A stretch of DNA of 64,000 bases from Populus alba (lineage: Eukaryota; Streptophyta; Magnoliopsida; Malpighiales; Salicaceae): NCBI RefSeq assembly GCF_005239225.2, contig NC_133302.1, positions 4,836,001 through 4,900,000 on the forward strand. The letters run 5' to 3'. A program made the position numbers and the translations under genes. Of this stretch, positions 23,571 through 32,566 are shown piece after piece; the first letter of the stretch is position 1, and each line of letters starts with the position of its first letter. The notes beneath the pieces are model-generated. The model made no database searches and had not been told where the DNA came from. It saw nothing but the letters and a program-made list of their open reading frames with translations.

Positions 23571-24183
23571 GAATCCTGAAAGCGGATCTCCAACAACATC
23601 ACATACATTTAGCATCAAGAATAAATGGCCAAACTTGAATGAGCATGTAATAGCTATGGAAGAAGAAGAGTGGGATGAAAGCAATATCAGTGAATTCACC
23701 AGGCTAGTAGAACAACAGGAACAGACTTGGAAGCCTGCCACCGAGGAACTCGAAACCATCAATGTGGGCAATGGTCAGCTCAAGAAAGAGTTGAAAATAG
23801 GTACCCTAATTACTTCTGAACAAAGGATAAAAATGATCACCCTATTACAAGAGTATTCAGATGTCTTTGCTTGGTCCTATGAAGATATGCCCGGTTTGGA
23901 TACAAGTATTGTAGAACACAAGATACCGTTGGAGGAAGGTTATAAGCCAGTCAAGCAGAAGCTAAGGAGGGCCCACCCAGACGTCTGGATCAAGGTCAAG
24001 GCAGAACTCGAAAAGCAATGGGATGCTGGTTTTCTAGAAGTAGTTAGATACCCACAATGGGTATCTAACATTGTTGTGGTACCTAAGAAGGAAGGGAAGA
24101 TTCGAGTTTGTGTGGATTTTCAGAATTTGAATAAAGCTAGCCCTAAGGATGATTTTCCCTCTACCACACATAGATGTTTTTAG
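23571..24183 (+). pseudogene. RT N-terminal part, ends in a frameshift
   Basis: Open from the candidate splice acceptor (the frame is open from 23,524). Contains the linker and start of gypsy reverse transcriptase: VFAWSYEDMPG, then the WVSNIVVVPKKEGKIR block and VDFQNLNKASPKDDFP. Single-base changes in homopolymers near 24,160-24,205 then break the frame and lead to the TAG at 24,181. The enzyme copies element RNA into DNA; as read it cannot be made in one piece. Confidence 0.8.
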
Positions 24184-24217
24184 TGGATAATGCTGCCGAA
24201 GTTCCACTTATTCCTTT

Positions 24218-25108
24218 ATGGACGGTTTTTCAGGATACAACCAAATAAAAATGGCTTTAGAGGATAAGGCGAAAACAACTTTTGTCACACCTTGGGGGAC
24301 CTACTGCTACAAGGTCATGCCATTTGGGTTAAAGAACGCGGGTGCAACATATCAAAGAGCAATGGTGACTCTATTCCACGACATGATGCACAAAGAAATT
24401 GAGGTGTATGTAGATGATATGATTGCCAAGTCTAAAAAGGAACAAGATCATGTGGAAGTTTTGAGGAAGTTATTTGGGAGGTTGAGGAAGTATGAGCTAA
24501 GGCTTAATCCTGCAAAATGTTCATTCGGAGTTAAATCGGGCAAGCTGTTGGGATTTGTGGTAAGTGATAGAGGTATAGAGGTGGATCCGGATAAAGTAAG
24601 GGCCATCCAGGCCATGTCGTCCCCTAAGACGGAGAAAGAAGTAAGAGGATTCTTGGGAAGGTTGAATTACATTGCTCGGTTTATAGCTCAGCTAACAACA
24701 ACATGCGAGCCTATATTCCGGCTACTAAGGAAAAAGAATCCCGGAACTTGGAATGAGGAGTGTGAGGAGGCATTCAATAAAATCAAGCATTATTTACAAA
24801 ATCCACCTTTACTGGTTCCTCCTGTATCAGGAAAACCTCTAGTATTATATCTAACCGTTACTGAAGTAGCCATAGATTGTGTATTGGGTCAGCATGATGA
24901 AACTGGAAGGAAGGAAAGAGCTATTTATTACTTGAGTAAAAAATTCACTGAATGTGAGTCCAGATACACGGAGATAGAAAGGCTCTGTTGTGCGTTGGTG
25001 TGGGCGGCAAAGAGGTTGCGACATTACATGTTATACTATACCACTTGGTTGATTTCAAAAGTGGATCCTCTGAGGTATATATGTAATAAGCCTTTTCCTC
25101 TCAAGTAG
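24218..25108 (+). pseudogene. RT core and RNase H, second part
   Basis: Continues RT directly: MDGFSGYNQI, TPWGTYCYKVMPFGLKNAGA and the catalytic YVDD at about 24,406-24,417, then the FLGRLNYIARF connection and the usual retroelement RNase H (from about 24,840; YYLSKKFTECESRYTEIERL). A frame break near 25,100 ends it; the original frame resumes to about 25,190, where one extra A in the run GACCATACTGG causes another shift. The three pieces flanking these breaks were once one polyprotein. Confidence 0.85.
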
Positions 25109-25180
25109 GATTGCCAAGGTGGCAAGTTTTATTAGCAGAATATGACATAGTGTATATGACAAGGAAAGCCGTAAAAGGGA

Positions 25181-27025
25181 GTGCAATCGCAGACCATACT
25201 GGCCGATAATGCTATTGAAGATTACGAACCTTTGGATTTTGAGTTCCCTGATGAAGATATATTGTCAATAGAAAAGGAAGAAGAAAAGACAGATTGGTGG
25301 ACCATGTTTTTTGATGGGGCAGTAAATGTATATGGTAACGGGGCAGGGGCGGTAATAATCTCTCCTGATAAGAAACAATACCCAGTTTCAGTCAAACTAC
25401 ACTTCGAGTGCACCAACAATACAGCTGAGTATGAAGCTTGTATCCTCGGTTTAGAAGCAGCATTGGAGCTGAAAATAAAGAAGATAGATGTATATGGGGA
25501 CTCAATGTTGATCATCTGCCAGGTAAAAGGGGAATGGAAAACCAAAGAAGAAAAGTTGAGGCCTTACCAGGAATACCTATCCATGCTAGCAAAGGAATTT
25601 GAAGAAATTAGATTCACCCATCTGGGAAGGGAGGGGAACCATTTTGCGGATGCTTTGGCCACATTAGCTGCTATGACTACCATTGATCTCAAGTGCAAGG
25701 TACAACTGGTACACATTGATATTAGAAATGATCCAGCTCACTGTTGTTTAGTTGAGGGAGAGATAGACGGACAACCTTGGTATTACGATATCAAGAATCT
25801 TGTGCAGAATCAGGAATATCCGGTGGGAGCTTCTAAGACGGATAAGAAAACCTTGAGAAGGTTGGCTATAGACTTCTATTTAGATGGAGAGATTTTATAT
25901 AAAAGGTCATTTGATGGAACCTTGTTAAGGTGTTTAGATGAGGCAGATGCTAGAAGGGCATTAAGAGAGGTCCATGAGGGGATTTGCTCAACCCATGCTA
26001 GCGGACATATGATGGCAAGGAAAATCCAAAGGGCTGGTTATTTTTGGATGACACTAGAAAAAGACTGTATAGACTATGTCAGAAAATGTCACAAATGTCA
26101 AATTTACAGTGACAAGGTCAATATGCCACCCGCTCCTTTGTTTAACTTAACATCTCCATGGCCCTTCGCGATGTGGGGAATTGATGTGATTGGACCTGTA
26201 AACCCAAAAGCGAGCAATGGTCATAGATTTATCCTCGTGGCTATTGACTACTTCACAAAATGGGTAGAAGCCGGGTCATTTGCTCATGTGACGCAAAAAG
26301 TGGTGAAGAAATTTATTGAGAGAGATTTGATATGTCGGTATGGTCCACCAGAAAAGATTATAACTGATAATGCCCAAAATTTCAACGGCAAGAGGATAAT
26401 AGAGCTCTGCACTAAATGGAAAATCAAGCATTCCAATTCTTCGCCATATAGACCAAAGATGAATGGGGCGGTAGAAGCTGCTAACAAGAATGTCAAAAAG
26501 ATTATTCAGAAGATGGTAGTCACCTATAGGGATTGGCATGAGATGTTGCCATTTGCCCTTCATGCATATCGCACCGCAGTTCGAACCTCGACAGGGTCTA
26601 CACCATATTCTCTGGTATACGGTATGGAAGCAGTGATGCCCTTGGAAGTGGAAATCCCGTCGTTAAGAGTGTTAATAGATTCTGAGTTAGAAGAGGCCGA
26701 GTGGGCCAAAGTGAGACACGAGCAACTGAACCTGATCAGTGAAAAGAGGATGGCTACAATATGTCATCACCAGCTTTACCAGAAACGAATGGCTAAGGCG
26801 TATGATAAGAAGGTTAGACCGCGGATGTTTCAAGAAGGGGATCTGGTATTAAAGAAAATATTGTCATTACCCGGAGATGATCAAAGCAAATGGGCACCAA
26901 ATTACGAGGGTCCTTATGTAGTAACAAAGGCATTCTCAGGAGGAGCATTGAAGTTAGCTAGAATGGATGGAGAAGACTTAGCTAGGCCTGTGAATTCTGA
27001 CTCTGTAAAAAGATATTATGCTTGA
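25181..27025 (+). CDS. Second RNase H and integrase of the Tat-type element
   Basis: First domain (about residues 35-165): an extra RNase H of the type found in Tat elements, with acidic positions in FFDGAV, NNTAEYEA, YGDSML and FADALA. Then the integrase zinc finger (HEGICSTHASGH...CHKC, about 25,972-26,100), the catalytic core with GIDVIGP (about 26,178), ITDNAQNF (about 26,361) and GAVEAANK (about 26,467) giving the D, D and E with x35 spacing between the last two, and a C-terminal GDLVLKK SH3-like part. No chromodomain. Open to the TGA at 27,023; the apparent start Met is internal to the former polyprotein. Confidence 0.88.
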   Translation: MQSQTILADNAIEDYEPLDFEFPDEDILSIEKEEEKTDWWTMFFDGAVNVYGNGAGAVIISPDKKQYPVSVKLHFECTNNTAEYEACILGLEAALELKIKKIDVYGDSMLIICQVKGEWKTKEEKLRPYQEYLSMLAKEFEEIRFTHLGREGNHFADALATLAAMTTIDLKCKVQLVHIDIRNDPAHCCLVEGEIDGQPWYYDIKNLVQNQEYPVGASKTDKKTLRRLAIDFYLDGEILYKRSFDGTLLRCLDEADARRALREVHEGICSTHASGHMMARKIQRAGYFWMTLEKDCIDYVRKCHKCQIYSDKVNMPPAPLFNLTSPWPFAMWGIDVIGPVNPKASNGHRFILVAIDYFTKWVEAGSFAHVTQKVVKKFIERDLICRYGPPEKIITDNAQNFNGKRIIELCTKWKIKHSNSSPYRPKMNGAVEAANKNVKKIIQKMVVTYRDWHEMLPFALHAYRTAVRTSTGSTPYSLVYGMEAVMPLEVEIPSLRVLIDSELEEAEWAKVRHEQLNLISEKRMATICHHQLYQKRMAKAYDKKVRPRMFQEGDLVLKKILSLPGDDQSKWAPNYEGPYVVTKAFSGGALKLARMDGEDLARPVNSDSVKRYYA

Positions 27026-27689
27026 TGTAAGCCCTTAAATCAATAAAGCAAAGTTTGGCCATTGATTTCTTTCTTCTTGCATTGATCTCACAACATTCAT
27101 TTTCGCATTAATCCAAACAGTGCATGTCTTGGTGTTATTCTCATCACTTATTAAAAAGTTTAGCATCAGCTGAAAGCATGTCTTCTCTATATAAAAGCTC
27201 AGACTAGGATCACACCCCTACGTTGGGGGCAATACAAGATGTTTTTATGGAAGCTAATAGATTTGAAAACCAAGCTAAAGCATTTGACAAAAGCATGACA
27301 AAAAGGCAATAACAAGTCATACATTTTGAGAAAGTGACTACTTGAAGAAAGTCAAAGACTTCTTCTCCAAGAATATGATCAATAAAAAGAGGCAACACGA
27401 GAGATGAATCCAGCATACGACTTCAAAAGCAAGCTCGTGTTAAGAAAGAGCTTCATGAACTAGAAGAAGATGATGGGGCCTATGTTTCAAACCAGGTACG
27501 AATGCATGCATTGCATCTAATCATAAATCATTGCATGTTTGTTTTTATCGTTACAGGAGGAGATCTTAGTGCATTCCAACAAGATTGTGGACGAAGAAAG
27601 AATCGTTGAGTTGATTCTAGAACAACAAGAAGAGAAGATAATAGCTTCCAAACCCTGCCCGTACGAAGAACGACATCAATATCAACTTT
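27026..27689 (+). other. Gypsy 3' non-coding region before the hairpin array
   Basis: Contains GACTAGGATCACACCCC followed by a GGGGGCAA block at 27,205-27,235. The first landmark recurs at 34,770 in the older element, where it lies directly after decayed gag, showing pol is missing there. No ORF of note. Confidence 0.6.
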
Positions 27690-28822
27690 GGTAATAAAGA
27701 ATCGCCAGATGGGGTTCCAAGCTGTTTGAGATCGCCAGAAGGGATCTCGTATTTCACTATTGTGGAGGTCGCCAGATGGGACCTCATAGTTCACGTTTGT
27801 TAAAAGGAATCGCCAGATGGGATTCCGAGATGATTAAAGGAGATCGCCAGAAGGGATCTCGTGTTTCGCTATTTCGAGGTCGCCAGATGGGACCTCATAT
27901 TTCATGTTGGTAATAAGGAATCGCCAGATGGGATTCCAAGCTGTTTGAGATCGCCAGAAGGGATCTCGTATTTCACTATTGTGGAGGTCGCTAGATGGGA
28001 CCTCATATTTCATGTTTGTTAAAAGGAATCGCCAGATGGGATTCCGAGTTGATTAAAGGAGATCGCCAGAAGGGATCTCGTGTTTCGCTATTTGGAGGTC
28101 GCCAGATGGGACCTCATATTTCATGTTGGTAATAAGGAATCGCCAGATGGGATTCCAAGTTGTTTGAGATCGCCAGAAGGGATCTCGTATTTCACTATTA
28201 TGGAGGTCGCCAGATGGGACCTCATATTTCATGTTTGTTAAAAGGAATCGCCAGATGGGATTCCAAGTTGATTAAAGGAGATCGCCAGAAGGGATCTCGG
28301 GTTTCACTATTTGGAGGTCGCCAGATGGGACCTCATATTTCATGTTTGTTAAAAGGAATCGCCAGATGGGATTCCAAGTTGATTAAAGGAGATCGCCAGA
28401 AGGGATCTCGGGTTTCACTATTTGGAGGTCGCCAGATGGGACCTCGTATTTCATGTTTGTTAAAAGGAATCGCCAGATGGGATTCCAAGTTGATTAAAAG
28501 AGATCGCCAGAAGGGATCTCGAGTTTCACTATTTGGAGGTCGCCAGATGGGACCTCGTATTTCATGTTGGTTAAAAGGAATCGCCATATGGGATTCCAAG
28601 TTGATTAAAGGAGATCGCCAAAAGGGATCTCGTGTTTCACTATTTGGAGGTCGCCAGATGGGACCTCATATCTCATATTTCATATAGGAATCGCCAGATG
28701 GGGTTCCGATTTGATTAAAGGAGATCGCCAGAAGGGATCTCGTATTTCGATAATTGTCAAAAGAGGTCGCCAGAGGGGACCTCATATTTTCTATTTTCAG
28801 GGAATCGCCAGATGGGATCCCA
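27690..28822 (+). repeat. Tandem array of about 31 hairpins (111-bp composite unit)
   Basis: The 108-111 bp unit holds three hairpins in fixed order. The loop region is nearly constant (CGCCAGAWGGG) but the arms differ: GGAAT with ATTCC, GAGAT with ATCTC, GAGGT with ACCTC. I count 11, 10 and 10 of the three types. The GAGAT type uses AGAAGGG in the loop where the other two use AGATGGG. Ten to eleven units lie between integrase and the 3' LTR. Tandem repeats in this hypervariable 3' region are known for Tat elements. Because the unit is mostly divisible by three, a 37-residue repeat frame stays open from 28,160 to 28,687, probably by chance. Confidence 0.95.
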
Positions 28823-29647
28823 AAATTTGAGGCCGAAGAGGATTGCCGTAAAGAAGGAGTTTCAGATCGATCAAGCTTCGACCAGATCAGTTTCAGGAGT
28901 TCAGACTGGGTTATCTTTATAAAACTTACTACGCCTTTGCTCTGTAAGCATTATAAAGAGGGGGCATCTGTTGTAACCCATTTTTGGGCTAAATAAATAA
29001 ATAGCCGAAGAAGGTTAGAAAAATAACAAGAGGCATAAGCGCTCAGAAAATGGTCGAAAGATTGGTCAAGGAGGTTAAAAAATACAGAGATTGGATTTTT
29101 GGCAGTATTTTCTTGAAGGATGAGAGCCCTGTTAAGAAGGAAAATGTGAATTTTTGAGGAGAAAAGCCCAAATTTAGATGTTTATGGACTTAATTGGATT
29201 TTATTTGAATTTATAGAGGATTGGAGTGCAAGAAAAATTGATTTTTAAGTCAATTTGGGCTTTAATTAGAAGAAATTTAAGTTCTGGGGCCAAAATATAT
29301 TTTTTAGGAATTTATTGGGTCAAATCAGGGGCTTAATTGCATAAATATTGAAGTTTAATGGACAATTAGGGGTTTAATTGTGAAAATCCGAAACCAGGGA
29401 CCAATTTGGAAAAAGCGGGTAAATATGGGGGGCTGTCTTGATTTGATCCAGGGGCGTAATTGAAGAAATTGGAAGTTTATTGATCAATTGAGGGCTTAAT
29501 TGCATAAATCAGAGGCCAAGGACCAAGATGAAAAACGCGGCCAACTATGGGGGCGAGGACCGAATTTGGCAGGGACGTAATTGAAAGAATCAAAAGATAA
29601 TTGAGGGCTGAGTTGAAATTTTGCGTATTCTGGCGCCATTTTTAAAT

Positions 29648-29742
29648 GAAACGGCGCGTTTTCCCCAAAACGACGCCGTTTCATACACAAAAAAAAAAAA
29701 AAAAAAAAGGACCGAACGGTGCCGTTTTGAACGGCACTGTTC
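29648..29742. repeat. Two palindromes in the U3, ACGGCG type
   Basis: 29,648-29,682: GAAACGGCGCGTTTT against AAAACG-A-CGCCGTTTC around CCCC (15-bp arms, one bulge). 29,714-29,742: GAACGGTGCCGTT against AACGGCACTGTTC around TTG (one mismatch). An A run lies between them. They sit about 250-350 bp upstream of the TATA box. Confidence 0.85.
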
Positions 29743-29993
29743 CCCTTTCTTCTTCCTCCCCGAACGTGCAGCAGCATGGACGAAACCTTTGTTTAATCAG
29801 TCGGTGCCCCTCTCTCCTCGCGTGCGCTGACAGACCAAGCCCATGCACCTCGGACGACGCGAAGCCAGGAGGGCCACGCCGTGATCGACCACGCTCACCG
29901 ACCAGCCGACCGGCGCTGCCCCCCACGTTGCCCAGCTCAACCCACCTTGTTCTGCTCCCCACGCTGCCCATGCAGCCCCGCTCCTTTGCCCGC

Positions 29994-30002
29994 CTATAAA
30001 AG
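29994..30002 (+). promoter_or_regulatory. TATA box of the gypsy LTR
   Basis: CTATAAAAG after a GC-rich stretch and before a purine-rich leader, the usual arrangement for a plant LTR promoter. Start of transcription is expected about 30 bases on. Confidence 0.65.
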
Positions 30003-30335
30003 AAGGGGAAAGATGTGAAGCACGGGAGGAAAAAAGAGGACAAAAACCCGAGACCAAGAGAGAGAGACTAAAGGAGAGAGAAACAGTGGAACTAAACACC
30101 TAATACTCGAAGAAACAACACTGGGAGGAGGGGAAGAAGACTGAAACCGTGGGAAAGCTTAGGAGAAAGGAAGACCCAGCACGACCCGAGAGATACCGGA
30201 CTGTTGAAAATTGTCGTTTTGAACCGCCGACCACCGCGGCAGTACCATCAACCCGGACGTTCGACCAGCAGCATCACCTCCGGCGTGCCAGGTATTCTTC
30301 TTCCCCCTGCATGTTCATTTATTTAGATTTATTAT

Positions 30336-30590
30336 CCTCCTGCATGCAGAATCGTTCTGCATGCAGGAGGTAGGGGAAGGGAATTGTTTTCCCTTCCCCG
30401 TTTGTTTTACACTGGGCCGGGTTTCCGGCCCAGTTTTGTTATTAGTTTTTTGGGCCAGACCAAGTCTGGCCCAATCCGAAGAGAAGTTTTTGCGGGCCGA
30501 GATCGGCCCATCCACCCTGCGGGCCGAGATCGGCCCGATTTCAGCTGGGTTGGGTTCGGCCCAATCATTTGGGCCGGCCCAACCCGTTTT
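30336..30590. repeat. Cascade of consecutive perfect palindromes in the LTR leader
   Basis: Back to back: 30,336-30,370 (16-bp arms, loop TCG); 30,373-30,399 (11-bp arms GGGGAAGGGAA); 30,411-30,434 (ACTGGGCCGG, loop GTTT); 30,450-30,474 (TTGGGCCAGAC, loop CAA); then two copies of GGGCCGAGATCGGCCC and a GGCCCAA-TCAT-TTGGGCC. From the third on, arms carry TGGGCC/GGCCCA words. Confidence 0.9.
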
Positions 30591-30627
30591 GTTTTTTTAT
30601 TATATATATTATGAATTATAGTATATT

Positions 30628-30630
<3 letters not shown>

Positions 30631-30714
<84 letters not shown>
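30631..30714. repeat. (TA)n microsatellite in LTR
   Basis: About 42 uninterrupted TA units followed by GT units; a second, shorter TA tract lies at 31,137-31,170. Confidence 0.95.
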
Positions 30715-30724
<10 letters not shown>

Positions 30725-31133
30725 ATATTTGTGTATATATATTTTTACTTAAAATAAATATTTCAAAAAAAAAAATTAAAAAAATATTGTTGATTTCCCT
30801 GAATATTTTGGTCAAAATGGGTTAATGTTGTTTGGTATTTTTATACTATAAAGATACAAAACCAACGTTAAAAATACCCGGTTTTCGTCAAAAATATCAA
30901 AGATTTTCAGATTAAAAAATATTTTCGCTTTCAAATTTTATTTTTTAAAAAAAAAGTCCTAAAAAATGTTGTTGATTTTTCTGCATTTCTTTATCAAAGT
31001 GGATTAATATTGGGTTGTATTTTTATACTGTAAGAATACAAACTCAGTATTAAAATACCCGATTTTTGTTAAAACATATAAAAAATAATATTTTCCAAAA
31101 ATGTTTTTTTGTTTTAAAATACGGCCTAGTCTC

Positions 31134-31176
<43 letters not shown>

Positions 31177-31768
31177 CCTCATATTTTCACACAACAAAGG
31201 AAATTTTCAAAAACAATATATGTATTAGCATGCATTTTGGCTTTGATAAACCAGTTTATTTAAGCCATGAGAACTAGGCCAATATTTCAAAAATTCTAAA
31301 AAATCTTTTTGGTGCTATTATTAGTATTTGGGATTACGAATTTATACGTAAAACGTATTCCTAAATATTATTTTGGTATAGACATTAGAACGGTTAGGAT
31401 TTTACCCGATAAGATAAAGACCTTCTTACCGAGGAGGATTTTTCTTGAACCATAGACAGACCAACAACTAGAAAAACACGAAAATACCTTAGATTTTATC
31501 AAACAGTAAAACAATGCAGCTTACCTTAGGTAGGGCGTATTTGGGGTGCTAATACCTTCCCTTTACGCAACCAGTCCCCGTACCCGATCTTTGAGACCAG
31601 TTAGGGTTCCTAGTGACCAAAATACTATGTGGCGACTCCCGTTCTATTTTCCACCCACAAAAGAAAATATTTTCTTGTATCCCCATAGATATAGATAGAT
31701 TTACATTGTAGATAAGAAAATGGAACAACTATATATTTTTTTTGCCGCGACGCCGCACACGTGCGACA

Positions 31769-32544
31769 CTTCTAGGTAAGCTTCCCGCTCCTTTTTCATT
31801 TATAGTTGTATAAGTACAGAGAGAAGGTAATTTTAATTATCTTCCCATTGTGCATAACATGTGTGAATAGTTCACACATGCCTGCCTCAACCAGCTGGGT
31901 CATTGGCTTAGGCCACTGACCGGGCTAGGCTGGCTGGATTTAGCCCAGCCTCAAAAAATAAAATTTAAAAAGATAATTTTTTTTTGTTTATTCACTGATG
32001 CTAGAATCAAGAATAAAAATATTGATTTAAATTTATTTTTTATTGTATTTTATTTTATTTAGCTACATAAAAAATAAAAAAATATGTGCATGTGTAAAAA
32101 TAAATTTATTTTATTTGTTTATTCACTGACGTCAGAGTCAGGAATAAAATTACTAATTTAATTTTTTTTATATATACTACGTAATATTTACCAACACCAA
32201 AGTTGGAAGTATCCATAGTTAAATATTTGCTAGCGTTAGAGTTAGGAATATTACACGCAAACCATCATAGCATAAACCAACAAAATGTTAGCAATTTATG
32301 AAAAAATCAGCAATGCAGCTTGCCTCAGGCAAGACTCTTAAGGTGGGATAATATCTTTCATTTTACGTAACCAGTCTCGTACCATAAAATCTTTGTTGAC
32401 CAGTTAGGATTTCTAGTGACCATAATACTAGGTGACGACTCCTTAAACAAGACCATTCCCCATCAAAGAACAAGATTCCAGAATTTGTTCTTTTCCATGA
32501 AAGATTATTTTTTTAATCGGTCATCGTGATGTCCGGGTGTGACA
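31769..32544 (+). mobile_element. 5' LTR remnant of an older Tat element, split by the younger one
   Basis: From GTAAGCTTCCCGCTCC onward it is collinear with the LTRs at 4,551 and 35,836, and ends GTGTGACA at 32,544. The missing upstream part should lie left of the younger element, in the gap. In intact relatives the text CTTCAAGGTAAGC / CTTCCAAGTAAGC spans the point where the younger element now sits. Confidence 0.75.
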
Positions 32545-32548
32545 GAAT

Positions 32549-32566
32549 GACAACTCCACTAGGGAC
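32549..32566 (+). promoter_or_regulatory. Primer-binding site of the older Tat element
   Basis: TGACAACTCCACTAGGGA lies 4 bases after the LTR end and resembles TGGCGACTCCACTGGGGA, a tRNA-Arg-type site used by Tat/Ogre elements, with three changes. Confidence 0.55.

Larger units (their letters stand above)
20022..31768 (+). mobile_element. Long Ty3/gypsy retrotransposon, Tat/Ogre type, 5' end in gap
   Basis: Order: gag, aspartic protease, RT, RNase H, second RNase H, integrase, 1.9-kb non-coding 3' region with a tandem hairpin array, polypurine tract AAAGAGGGGG at 28,954-28,963, then a 3' LTR from TGTTGTAACCC (28,968) to GTGCGACA (31,768). The extra RNase H after the first, no chromodomain, a very long LTR and a repeat-bearing 3' region are typical of the Tat lineage. 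The 5' LTR is lost in the assembly gap. CTTCT after the 3' LTR is the candidate target duplication. Several small frame breaks mean it is not autonomous as read. Confidence 0.9.
28968..31768 (+). mobile_element. 3' LTR (2.8 kb) of the Tat-type gypsy element
   Basis: Starts TGTTGTAACCC right after the polypurine tract and ends GTGCGACA. U3 runs to about 30,030 with a TATA box (CTATAAAAG, 29,994-30,002). The transcribed part has a GC-rich leader, a cascade of palindromes (30,336-30,590), a (TA)n tract, an imperfect duplication of about 180-bp period (30,785-31,085), and a U5 block with CAGCTTACCTTAGGTAGG and GTGGCGACTCCC. The LTR 5' of the element is missing, so age cannot be read from LTR divergence. 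Confidence 0.8.

Noticed and set aside
28160..28687. 175-codon frame of 37-residue repeats (RQMGPHIS...)
   Set aside because: It exists only because the 111-bp hairpin unit is divisible by three. The early units (108-109 bp) shift frame, there is no start context, and the reverse strand is open too.
27690..28822. CRISPR-like look of regular repeats with palindromic arms
   Set aside because: Plant nuclear DNA, no spacers, the whole unit is repeated, and it lies inside a retrotransposon 3' region.
29621..30099. Overlapping frames in both strands of the LTR
   Set aside because: GC-rich stretch with few stops around the promoter and palindromes; no codon or family signal.
30569..30815. Poly Ile-Tyr frames
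   Set aside because: Translations of a TA microsatellite; the same holds for 2,854-3,036 and 19,112-19,382.
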